Shown here one piece after another: positions 34,509 to 42,594 of a stretch of 64,000 nt of DNA. Within the stretch, counting starts at the first letter, position 1, and each line of letters opens with the position of its first letter. The translations under genes were made by a program, and so were the position numbers. The notes beneath the pieces were generated by a model, which worked only from the letters and a program-made list of their open reading frames with translations, was not told the DNA's origin and did no database searches. Source of the DNA: an uncultured Eubacteriales bacterium (GTDB lineage: Bacteria > Bacillota > Clostridia > Christensenellales > Aristaeellaceae); the NCBI GenBank assembly GCA_902790015.1, contig CADAQF010000003.1, forward strand, positions 124,001 through 188,000, given 5' to 3'.

Positions 34509-35612
34509 TTACTGCATCTTTAGGTAGGCGGTGGTAAAGCCGTCCAGGTTGCCGTTCATCACGTCGTCGATATTGCCGGTTTCATAGCCGGTGCGGTGAT
34601 CCTTGACCATCGTATAGGGCTGGAATACATAGGAGCGGATCTGGCTGCCCCACTCGATCTTCTTCATTTCGCCTTTGATATCGGCCATCTGCTGTTCCTT
34701 TTCGCGCTCCTTGATTTCAAGGAGCTTCGCCTTCAGCATCCGAAGGCAGGTCGCGCGGTTCTGGGTCTGGTCGCGCTCGGTCTGGCAGGACACCACGATG
34801 CCGGTGGGAAAGTGGGTCATACGGACGGCGGAGGAGGTCTTGTTGACGTTCTGGCCGCCGGCGCCGGAGGAATGGTAGGTGTCCACGCGAACGTCCTTCA
34901 TGTCTATCTCGATCTCGTTGTCGTCGTCCTCCAGGATGGGGGCGACGTCCAGGGAGGAAAAGGAGGTATGACGGCGGGCGTTGGAATCAAACGGGCTTAT
35001 GCGGACCAGGCGGTGAACGCCCTTTTCGCCGCGCAGATAGCCGTAGGCGTTTTCCCCGTCCACCTCGAAGGATACGGCCTTAATGCCGGCCTCGTCGCCC
35101 TCCAGATAGTCCAGAAGCTTCACCTTGAAGCCCAGATGCTCGCAGTAGCGTGTGTACATGCGGTAGAGCATCTGCGTCCAGTCCTGGGCTTCTGTGCCGC
35201 CGGCCCCGGCGTGAAGGGATAAAATGGCGTTGCTGTTGTCATAGTCGCCGCGCATCAGGGTTTCAAGCTCCAGCGCTTCCACCTTTTCCTTGAGGGACGC
35301 GTACTCGGCGCCGATATCGGCCACCATGCTTTCGTCGTCTTCTTCCTGGGCCAGTTCCACCATGACCCCCAGGTCGTCCACGCCGGACACCAGGGACTGG
35401 TAGTGGTTCATCTTGTTTTCGATGGCGGCGATCCGCCGGTTCACATGGGTGGAACGCTCCAGATTGTCCCAGAAACCATCGGCATTCATCTCTTCCTTGA
35501 GCTCGGAGAGCTCCTTTTCAAGGTCCTCCAGGTGAAGGCCGCCGGCGATCTCCCTGAGCTTGTCCTTAAGCACGGCGGTATCCTGCATATACTGTTCAAG
35601 GGCTACGATCAT
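34509..35612 (-). CDS. prfB: Peptide chain release factor 2
   Basis: A 367-residue class I release factor recognising UGA and UAA. The recognition motif SPF is in VRISPFDSNARRHTSF near residue 205, and the catalytic GGQ is in SSGAGGQNVNKTSSAVR near residue 250. The gene reads through without the in-frame UGA that many prfB genes use for a programmed +1 frameshift near codon 25 (here GGLHLEDLE), so that autoregulation is absent. AAGGAG lies 8 bases before ATG 35612. Confidence 0.96.
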   Translation of the reverse strand: MIVALEQYMQDTAVLKDKLREIAGGLHLEDLEKELSELKEEMNADGFWDNLERSTHVNRRIAAIENKMNHYQSLVSGVDDLGVMVELAQEEDDESMVADIGAEYASLKEKVEALELETLMRGDYDNSNAILSLHAGAGGTEAQDWTQMLYRMYTRYCEHLGFKVKLLDYLEGDEAGIKAVSFEVDGENAYGYLRGEKGVHRLVRISPFDSNARRHTSFSSLDVAPILEDDDNEIEIDMKDVRVDTYHSSGAGGQNVNKTSSAVRMTHFPTGIVVSCQTERDQTQNRATCLRMLKAKLLEIKEREKEQQMADIKGEMKKIEWGSQIRSYVFQPYTMVKDHRTGYETGNIDDVMNGNLDGFTTAYLKMQ

Positions 35613-35673
35613 ATGAAAAACTCCTTTATATGTGGGTCGGTTGTGGGGAAAAAAACAGGAACTGCCGATGCCG

Positions 35674-35976
35674 CTACAGGAACAGCTCGCTTAAAAAAAC
35701 GGCCAGACAGGACGACACGGCCACCACGAACAGCCCCTGCCCGGACCAGGCCAGGGCGATGCCGGCCACCAGGGCCAGCAGACCGGACCAGACGCTGTTG
35801 GTCGTGTGCAGTATATCCGGGAAGGTCATGACGGCAAGCGTCACATAGGGCACGTAAAACAGGAACGAACGCAGGAAGCGGCTTTTGATCGGGCGGCGGA
35901 TCAGCGTCAGCGGCAGCGCGCGTATGGCAAACGTGACGGCCGCCATGACCAGTATGTACAGATAGATGTTATTCAT
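35674..35976 (-). CDS. azlD: AzlD family branched-chain amino acid exporter subunit
   Basis: A 100-residue protein with four hydrophobic segments. AAVTFAIRALPLTLI near residue 13 and the helix FLRSFLFYVPYVTLAVMTFP are typical of AzlD. It forms an exporter with AzlC for branched-chain amino acids or their analogues. The start overlaps the azlC stop by 8 bases. Confidence 0.9.
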   Translation of the reverse strand: MNNIYLYILVMAAVTFAIRALPLTLIRRPIKSRFLRSFLFYVPYVTLAVMTFPDILHTTNSVWSGLLALVAGIALAWSGQGLFVVAVSSCLAVFLSELFL

Positions 35977-36709
35977 GCTGCTCCTCCTTGACCGGGCGAA
36001 GCAGCGCGGCGCCCGCGGACAGGACCACCGTCAGCAGTATCACGCGCATGCCGGAAGACAGCGTACGGACGCCCGGCAGCACCGAGCAGCCCCAGCTGGC
36101 CGCCATGGACAGGATGACCAGCAAAAGCACCGTGCGGTTTTCCCGCGCCTTGGGCACAATGACGGCCAGAAACATGCCGAAAAGCCCCACGCTCAGGGCG
36201 CTGATCAGCCGGGCAGGCAGCACGTTGCCCACCAGCACGCCCAATATGGTGCCGCTGGTCCATCCGGAAGTGGCGATCACAAAAAGGCCGAAGGTGTACA
36301 TCGGGTCCAGAAATCCGTCCACTGCCATGGAAACGCCGAATATTTCGTCCGTGACCGTGAAGCCGAGGCCGAGCCTCCTGGAAAGCGGCGTTTCGGGCGA
36401 CAGCTTCTGGCTGAACGCGCAGCTCATCAAAAGGTACCGGGCGTTGGCGATCAGCGTCATCAGCGCCGCTTCCCAAAGGCCCGATCTTTCGGCGATCACC
36501 TTGAAGCCGGCGTATTCCCCGGCGGAGGCGTTGTTCAGCAGGCTCGCCAGCCCCGCCTGAAGCCAATTGAGCCCGGCGTTCCTGGCCGTGATGCCCAAAG
36601 CGAAGGAAACGGCCAGATAACCCAGCATGATGGGAACTCCGTTGCGGATCCCGCGGAAAAACCAGCTTTTTCCGGACGCCAAGGCGCGTTCCTCCCTTCG
36701 GGCAGACAT
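35969..36709 (-). CDS. azlC: AzlC family branched-chain amino acid exporter
   Basis: A 246-residue membrane protein with about seven helices. GVPIMLGYLAVSFALGI near residue 24, ANARYLLMSCAFSQKLSP near residue 88, and FTVTDEIFGVSM identify AzlC. It makes the main export channel with AzlD encoded downstream. GGAGG precedes ATG 36709. Confidence 0.92.
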   Translation of the reverse strand: MSARREERALASGKSWFFRGIRNGVPIMLGYLAVSFALGITARNAGLNWLQAGLASLLNNASAGEYAGFKVIAERSGLWEAALMTLIANARYLLMSCAFSQKLSPETPLSRRLGLGFTVTDEIFGVSMAVDGFLDPMYTFGLFVIATSGWTSGTILGVLVGNVLPARLISALSVGLFGMFLAVIVPKARENRTVLLLVILSMAASWGCSVLPGVRTLSSGMRVILLTVVLSAGAALLRPVKEEQHE

Positions 36710-36813
36710 TGCCAGTCCATTTTATCTCAAAGCGCGTTTTCTGTCAAACAATACATACGGGGCCGGGGCGCTTCATGAATCGGACCAATTATCCGTTTTT
36801 CTTAATTTGACCA

Positions 36814-36866
36814 TTGACAAATCGGTAAAAGATCAATATAATATGTATATAGTTTAGCGTTAAACC
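36814..36866 (+). promoter_or_regulatory. Promoter and LacI-type operator of the GH65 operon
   Basis: TTGACA (36814-36819), a 17-base spacer and TATAAT (36837-36842) form a perfect consensus promoter. GTTTAGCGTTAAACC at 36852-36866 lies where transcription starts. The same motif in the opposite orientation occurs at 46661-46680 and 46806-46820, linking the three promoters to the LacI regulator at 44747-45760. Confidence 0.88.
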
Positions 36867-36911
36867 TGTCGAGCATAGCTGGAATCGAACGTATCAGAAG
36901 GAGGCTGCGGA

Positions 36912-38339
36912 ATGAAGAGGCTCAAGAATTTGGTTTCATGGCTGCTTATCGTGTGCCTGATGCTGGCGGCACTGCCTTTGGCTTTGGCCGAGGGCGTGAT
37001 CGACGAGGGACTCAGCTGCACCATCACCCTGGGAAACTGGCCGCCGGATACGGCGCCGGAGGCCGAAAAGGCGCTGTTTGAAAATTACAGGGCCATCATG
37101 GCCAGGCAGTATCCCAATGTGACGCTGGTACCAGACTACTATTCCTACACCCTGAGCAACTATGTGCCCATGGCCAAGGGCGGCACCGCGCCCAGCATAT
37201 TCCAGCCCCCCTTCACCGACCCGCAGCTGCTGATCAGCCAGCACCTGGTGGGGGACGTGACGGACGCCCTGGCCGCCTTCGGTGTGCTGGATAAATTCAG
37301 CCCCTCCTATGTGGAAATGCTGGCCGATGAAAACGGCCGCATCTACGGCCTGCCCCGGGACGGCTATGTGCTGGGCATGCACATCAATTTGAACCTGTTC
37401 AGGGAAGCGGGGCTTATGGATGAAAACGGGCTGCCCCTTTATCCCAAAACGCTTCAGGAGCTGGCCGAATACGGCCAGATCATCCGGGAAAAGACCGGCA
37501 AGGCCGGGCTCGTATTCCCTGCCAGCGAGACCTACGGCGGGTGGCTTTTCACCAACATCGCCTGGAACTTCGGCTGCGTGGGGGAAAGCGCGCTGGAATA
37601 TCAGGACGAAGACGGCCGCTGGGTGTGCAATTTCACCTCACCCGAATGCATTGCCGCCATGGAATATATCCGCGACCTGCGCTGGAAATATGACATCCTG
37701 AACGCGGACGCCACCACCACCGACTGGGCCGGCGCGCATTCGCTGCTTGGAACCGGCGAAGCGGCCATGAACTTTGCCGCCGACGATTCGGTGGATCAGC
37801 CCACGGCCAACAAGGGCCTTCCTGTGGAGGATTTTGCGCTGATCCCCTTCCCGGCGGGAGACTTTGGCCGCTATGCCCTGGCCGGCGGCACCTGCTATAT
37901 GTTCGCCCCCAATATCACAAAGGACCAGGGCGTTGCTCTGATGGCCTACCTGCGCATCCTGGGCAAGCTGCCCTTCCTGGATGAGGATATCATCGCCGGC
38001 ATGCGGGCCGATTACGCCGCCAAGCGTGACCGCGGCGCCCCCGTGCTGCCCGCCATCAGCGCCTGGAACGATGAGGAATACAACGCCGCCAAGCAGGCTA
38101 TCGTGGACGAATACTGCAACGTGGACATGCGGCTGTACAACGATTTCTTTGATTCGGTCACGCAGGGCACCATCAGCCTCAAATCAGAGGAACCGGTCTT
38201 TGCCCAGCAGCTGTACCGGGAGCTCACCGCCGTCATTCAGCGCATGATCACCCGGGAGGGCGCCGATGTGGTGAAGGCGCTGCAGAAGGCGCAGGATTCC
38301 TTCCAGGAGTATCTGGACGACGAGATCAATGACTATTGA
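36912..38339 (+). CDS. Extracellular solute-binding protein, family 1
   Basis: A 475-residue secreted sugar-binding protein. Signal peptide residues 1-26 end in LALAEG without a lipobox cysteine at the cleavage site. The mature protein begins SCTITLGNWPPDTAPEAEKA; YGLPRDGYVLGMHINLNLFREAG near residue 145 and AGGTCYMFAPNITKDQGVALM near residue 320 fit the family. AGGAGG is 6-12 bases before ATG 36912. First gene of an operon with two permeases and two GH65 enzymes, so the ligand is likely an alpha-glucosyl oligosaccharide. Confidence 0.92.
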   Translation: MKRLKNLVSWLLIVCLMLAALPLALAEGVIDEGLSCTITLGNWPPDTAPEAEKALFENYRAIMARQYPNVTLVPDYYSYTLSNYVPMAKGGTAPSIFQPPFTDPQLLISQHLVGDVTDALAAFGVLDKFSPSYVEMLADENGRIYGLPRDGYVLGMHINLNLFREAGLMDENGLPLYPKTLQELAEYGQIIREKTGKAGLVFPASETYGGWLFTNIAWNFGCVGESALEYQDEDGRWVCNFTSPECIAAMEYIRDLRWKYDILNADATTTDWAGAHSLLGTGEAAMNFAADDSVDQPTANKGLPVEDFALIPFPAGDFGRYALAGGTCYMFAPNITKDQGVALMAYLRILGKLPFLDEDIIAGMRADYAAKRDRGAPVLPAISAWNDEEYNAAKQAIVDEYCNVDMRLYNDFFDSVTQGTISLKSEEPVFAQQLYRELTAVIQRMITREGADVVKALQKAQDSFQEYLDDEINDY

Positions 38340-38355
38340 TCCCTTTGAACACAGC

Positions 38356-38397
38356 GCATGCCGGTTCGGTCAGGCCGCAGCCGGCATGCCTTTCTTT
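38356..38397 (+). terminator. Partial terminator between binding-protein and permease genes
   Basis: A perfect 9-bp stem GCATGCCGG/CCGGCATGC (38356-38364 and 38381-38389) is followed by CTTTCTTT. As in the first ABC locus it stands directly after the binding-protein gene and probably lowers permease expression. Confidence 0.65.
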
Positions 38398-38423
38398 ACA
38401 CGCCGATAAACGGAGGTAATTTC

Positions 38424-39326
38424 ATGCGCGCGCAGCCAAAAGCGTCCCGCGCCAGGACGGCGGAAACGTTCAAATCCTGGCTGATCATGCTGCCCGGGCT
38501 GATCCTGATGTGCTTTTTTGTATGGGAGCCGCTGTTTGAAAGCATCCGCATGAGCCTGTACAAGACCAGGAATGTGGAGCTGGTGCGGTTCGTGGGACTG
38601 GACAATTTCATCAGCGTGGTGACCAAGGACGACTTCCTGCAGGCGCTGCAGAACACGTTTTCCTATACCTTCTGGTCGCTGCTGATCGGCTTTTTCCTGC
38701 CCATCGTGATGGCCATCCTGATAGGGGAAACAACCAAAGGAAAGGGCTTTTTCAGGACCGCCGCCTACCTTCCCAATATGCTGCCGGGCCTGGCGGTGAT
38801 CATTCTGTGGTCCGCCTTTTTTTCAGGAGAAAAATCAGGCGTGCTCAACATACTTTTGAGCGGGCTGGGCATTCCCAGACAAACCTATCTGACGCGGGCA
38901 GAATGGGTGATCCCCATCATCATACTGATCGCCACGTGGAAGGGCGCTGGAGCCACGACCCTCATCTACATGGCGGGCATGGCCGGTGTCAGCGCCGAGC
39001 TTTATGAAGCGGCAGCCATAGACGGGGCCACCGTGTGGCAGCGCATCATCCATATCCTGCTTCCGGCGGTCCGCAAGCTTGCGGGCACGCTGCTGATCCT
39101 GCAGATCATTTCTGTGTTCCAGATCATGTACGAGCCCATGGTGCTCACCAAGGGTGGGCCGGACAACGCTTCCCTGTCGCTGATGCAGCTGATGTGGCAG
39201 TATGCTTTCGGCGGCTCCATGAACTACGGCAAGGCGTCCGCCGTGGCAGTGATCGTCACGCTGATACTGCTTTTGATGACGGCGGTCTATTCATACTTCA
39301 ACCGCAAGGAATCAGACTGGGACTGA
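38424..39326 (+). CDS. Carbohydrate ABC transporter permease (MalF type)
   Basis: A 300-residue permease. The first helix is SWLIMLPGLILMCFFVWEPL and the EAA loop is YEAAAIDGATVWQRIIHILLP near residue 200. GGAGGTAA precedes ATG 38424; the frame extends upstream but through the hairpin region. It pairs with the permease at 39346. No ATPase is encoded here. Confidence 0.93.
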   Translation: MRAQPKASRARTAETFKSWLIMLPGLILMCFFVWEPLFESIRMSLYKTRNVELVRFVGLDNFISVVTKDDFLQALQNTFSYTFWSLLIGFFLPIVMAILIGETTKGKGFFRTAAYLPNMLPGLAVIILWSAFFSGEKSGVLNILLSGLGIPRQTYLTRAEWVIPIIILIATWKGAGATTLIYMAGMAGVSAELYEAAAIDGATVWQRIIHILLPAVRKLAGTLLILQIISVFQIMYEPMVLTKGGPDNASLSLMQLMWQYAFGGSMNYGKASAVAVIVTLILLLMTAVYSYFNRKESDWD

Positions 39327-39345
39327 CAAAGAGGGGGAAGGGCAT

Positions 39346-40215
39346 TTGAAAAGCATTCAGCGCACCGGCGTCATCCGGGACTATGATATGCATTCGGCCT
39401 CCGTCAGAGCGGGCTACGGCCTGATCCTGGCGCTTTGCGTACTGCTGGTGATCGTCGCCGTATTTCCGCTGATCTGGGTGGTGCTGGCCGGCTTCAAGGA
39501 CCTCAAGGAGTTCGTTTCCAGCACTTCGCTGCTGCCGGAAAAATACGATATCTCCATGTTCACCACCACCTGGAACCAGCTGGGCATCGCCAAAAACTAT
39601 CTGAATTCGCTGATTTCCGTGGTGGGCAGCGTGGTGTGCGCGCTGGTGTTCAACGGCCTGCTTGGGTACGGCATAGGCATCCTCAGGCCCAAAGGCTACG
39701 GCGTCGTCAAAAAGATGGTGATGTTTTCCCTGCTCATGCCCACCACCATCAGCATCGTGCCGCTTTTTATGAACATTCAGAATCTGGGGATGGGCAATTC
39801 CTTCCTGCCGCTCTGGCTTTCCTTCGGAGCCAACGCGATGTACATCATCCTTTTTGTTCAGTTTTTTGAATCCCTGCCCATGTCCATCATCGAAGCCGGC
39901 AGAATAGACGGGTGCAGTCAGCTGCAGACGTTTTTCCGCATCGTGCTGCCGCTGTCCAAGCCCATCTGCGCGGTCATTTCCATTTTTGCGGTCAACGCGG
40001 CGTGGTCTGACTTTCTTTTGCCCTATCTGGTGCTGCGGGGCGGGGACAAGCAGACGGTGATGGTGCGCCTGTTCGTATTCAGTACGGAACAGACAGTGAA
40101 CGCAGACAATATGATGCGCTCGGTGGTGTTCAGCATGATCCCGCCGATCATCCTGTTCTTTATTTTCCAAAAGCAGCTGACAGAGAACGCGGTTTCTGTG
40201 GGTATCAAGGGATAA
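39346..40215 (+). CDS. Carbohydrate ABC transporter permease (MalG type)
   Basis: A 289-residue permease with six predicted helices. The EAA loop is IEAGRIDGCSQLQTFFRIVL near residue 185. The C-terminus NAVSVGIKG is typical of MalG partners. The start codon is TTG at 39346, with GAGGGGGAAGGG before it. It follows the MalF-type gene by 19 bases. Confidence 0.92.
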   Translation: MKSIQRTGVIRDYDMHSASVRAGYGLILALCVLLVIVAVFPLIWVVLAGFKDLKEFVSSTSLLPEKYDISMFTTTWNQLGIAKNYLNSLISVVGSVVCALVFNGLLGYGIGILRPKGYGVVKKMVMFSLLMPTTISIVPLFMNIQNLGMGNSFLPLWLSFGANAMYIILFVQFFESLPMSIIEAGRIDGCSQLQTFFRIVLPLSKPICAVISIFAVNAAWSDFLLPYLVLRGGDKQTVMVRLFVFSTEQTVNADNMMRSVVFSMIPPIILFFIFQKQLTENAVSVGIKG

Positions 40216-40240
40216 ACGGATCACGCGGGGGAGGATTCGC

Positions 40241-42535
40241 ATGGCGAAGGTGGCAGACGTTTATTTCAGGGTGGATCCGTGGAAGATCATCGAGGAAGGC
40301 TTCGACCCCGGTCATGCCAGGGTCTCCGAATCGGTTTTTTCATTGGCCAATGAGACGATGGGGGTCAGGGGCAGCTTCGACGAGGGCGGCAGCGCGGATT
40401 CTCTCAGGGGATGCTACGTAAACGGCGTGTACGATAACGAGCCCATAGGCAGGTCCTACCGCGGCATCATAGATCATTCGCATTTCATGATCCCCGCTGC
40501 GGACTGGCTGACGACCGGCATCGAACTGGACGGGGAAAAGCTGGACCTGGGCGCCTGCCGTTTCCGTGATTTCAGGCGGGAGCTGGACTTAAGGGCGGGG
40601 ACGCTCAGCAGAAGCTTTGTCTGGCAGATATCCGGCGGCAGGGAGTTAAGGCTTTCCTTCCTGCGCTTTGTGGATATGACCCGCCGCGAGCGGGCCTACC
40701 AGCGGATCACGCTGGAGGCGCTCAACTTTTCCGCAGCGGTCTGCGTTGAAACCGGGCTTTCCTTTGACGTGGTGCATGAGGGACGCGGAAAACGCTTCTG
40801 GGGAGAACCCCGCCGGGAAGCACGGGATGACCGGATCGCCCTTCAGGCGCGCACCCTCCTGTCCGGCCAGGAGGTATTCTGCGGCGCGCTTGTGACGCTG
40901 CCGCAGCAGGGAGAAACCGTTTCGGATCCCTATTCGGTCAGGCGGCGGGCTTCGCTTTATCTGGAAAAGGGCAGGCCGGTTTCCGTGGACAAGCGGGCGG
41001 TGATCCTGTTTGACGGGAGCGAGGGCGATACGCTTTGGGAAAGGGGGATCAGCGCCCTCAGGGAAAGCGCCGGCACCCCGTTGGACGAAGCGCTGCGGGC
41101 GCAGCAGGCGCACTGGGAGGAATTCTGGCGCACGTCGGATATCACGCTTGAGCCTTCCGGGAAGCAGACGGCGCAGGCCGTTGCCGCGGAACAGCAGGGC
41201 ATCCGCTTTTGCATCTTCCAGCTGGCGCAGACCTATAACGGCGGAAGCATGCGGCACAATATAGGGGCCAAGGGGCTCACCGGGGAAGCCTATAACGGGC
41301 ACGCTTTCTGGGATACGGAGTCCTGCTGCCTGCCGTTTTACCTGTTCACCGCTCCTCAGGCCGCGCGGAATCTGCTTTTGTTTCGCTATAACACCCTGCC
41401 CATGGCCCTGGAAAGGGCCAAAATGCTCGACTGTAAGGGCGCGTGCTATCCGATTGCCACGCTGAACGGGCAGGAGGCCTGCCCGCTGTGGCAGCATGCG
41501 AGCCTTCAGCTTCAGCCCAGCACAGCTGTGGCCTACGGCATCTGGCATTATACGCGCGTGACCGGAGACGAGGCATTCCTCTGGCAGTACGGGGCGGAAA
41601 TGCTGCTGCAGATCGCCCGTTTTCTGTCAAGCCGGGCCGCCCGCGGGCAGCGGACGGGAAAGTACGGCTTTTTCGGCGTGATGGGGCCCGACGAATTTCA
41701 TATGATGGTGGATAACAATGCCTATACCAATTATATGGGCAAACGCACCCTGGCCTATGCCGCCGAGGTCCTCAGGCGCATGCGCACAGAACAAAGAACA
41801 GCGTATGAGGCGCTGGCTAAAAAAACGGACCTTCAGGAAACGGAGCTTTCCCTGTGGGAACAGATCGCCGATCAAATGTACCTGCCCCAGGGGGAAGACG
41901 GCCTGTTTGAGCAGCACGACGGCTTTTTCAATCTCCCGCATACCGATATACAGTCCATTCCGGTAAGCGAGTTTCCCCTGTATGACCATTGGTCATACGA
42001 CCGCATATACCGCACCGATATGATCAAGCAGCCCGACGTGCTGATGATGATGTATCTGTACAATTCCTCCTTTTCCGGTGCGGTCAAGCGGATCAACTAC
42101 GATTTCTACCAGCCCCGCACCATCCACGAATCCTCCCTTTCTCCCGCCATTCATTCCGTTCTGGCGGCTGAGCTGGGCAAAATGGACGAAGCGGTCAGCT
42201 TTTTCGGTTACGCCACCCGGCTGGATCTGGATAATTACAACCGCAATACCCGAGAAGGACTTCACATCACCAGCATCGCCATGGCCTGGGCCAATATCGT
42301 GTACGGCTTCGCGGGCCTGCGCAGCGACGGGGAAAACCTGCGCTTTGCCCCCCGTATGCCGGGGCGCTGGCGGAGGCTTCGCTTTACCATTCGGTACAGA
42401 GGCCGGGTGATCGGGGTGGAAATGCAGGCGGAGCGCACGCTGTTCCGCCTGGAAAAAGGGGATGCGCTGCCGGTACAGGTGTATGGCGGCAATTATACGC
42501 TGACAGAGGAAACGCTGTCCGTTCCTGTGATGTAA
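40241..42535 (+). CDS. Glycoside hydrolase family 65 protein (disaccharide phosphorylase type) A
   Basis: A 764-residue GH65 enzyme. The N-terminal beta-sandwich (VFSLANETMGVRGSFDEGG near residue 30) is followed by the (alpha/alpha)6 barrel. NGHAFWDTESCCLPFYLF and the catalytic-acid segment GPDEFHMMVDNNAYTN (Glu near residue 487) match the family; the late LGKMDEAVSFFGYATRLDLDN is also typical. Family members phosphorolyse maltose, kojibiose, nigerose or trehalose to beta-glucose-1-phosphate. No signal peptide, so it acts on imported sugar. Which disaccharide it uses cannot be told here. Confidence 0.9.
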   Translation: MAKVADVYFRVDPWKIIEEGFDPGHARVSESVFSLANETMGVRGSFDEGGSADSLRGCYVNGVYDNEPIGRSYRGIIDHSHFMIPAADWLTTGIELDGEKLDLGACRFRDFRRELDLRAGTLSRSFVWQISGGRELRLSFLRFVDMTRRERAYQRITLEALNFSAAVCVETGLSFDVVHEGRGKRFWGEPRREARDDRIALQARTLLSGQEVFCGALVTLPQQGETVSDPYSVRRRASLYLEKGRPVSVDKRAVILFDGSEGDTLWERGISALRESAGTPLDEALRAQQAHWEEFWRTSDITLEPSGKQTAQAVAAEQQGIRFCIFQLAQTYNGGSMRHNIGAKGLTGEAYNGHAFWDTESCCLPFYLFTAPQAARNLLLFRYNTLPMALERAKMLDCKGACYPIATLNGQEACPLWQHASLQLQPSTAVAYGIWHYTRVTGDEAFLWQYGAEMLLQIARFLSSRAARGQRTGKYGFFGVMGPDEFHMMVDNNAYTNYMGKRTLAYAAEVLRRMRTEQRTAYEALAKKTDLQETELSLWEQIADQMYLPQGEDGLFEQHDGFFNLPHTDIQSIPVSEFPLYDHWSYDRIYRTDMIKQPDVLMMMYLYNSSFSGAVKRINYDFYQPRTIHESSLSPAIHSVLAAELGKMDEAVSFFGYATRLDLDNYNRNTREGLHITSIAMAWANIVYGFAGLRSDGENLRFAPRMPGRWRRLRFTIRYRGRVIGVEMQAERTLFRLEKGDALPVQVYGGNYTLTEETLSVPVM

Positions 42536-42555
42536 TACTGTTATGTAAAGAATAA

Positions 42556-42580
42556 CGCCCGCCTGCGCGCGGGCGGTTTT
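42556..42580 (+). terminator. Intra-operon hairpin between the two GH65 genes
   Basis: A perfect 7-bp stem CGCCCGC/GCGGGCG (42556-42562 and 42569-42575) is followed by G and TTTT. It lies 15 bases before the second GH65 start and may reduce its expression or protect the upstream mRNA. Confidence 0.65.
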
Positions 42581-42594
42581 AATGAGGCTGCGGT

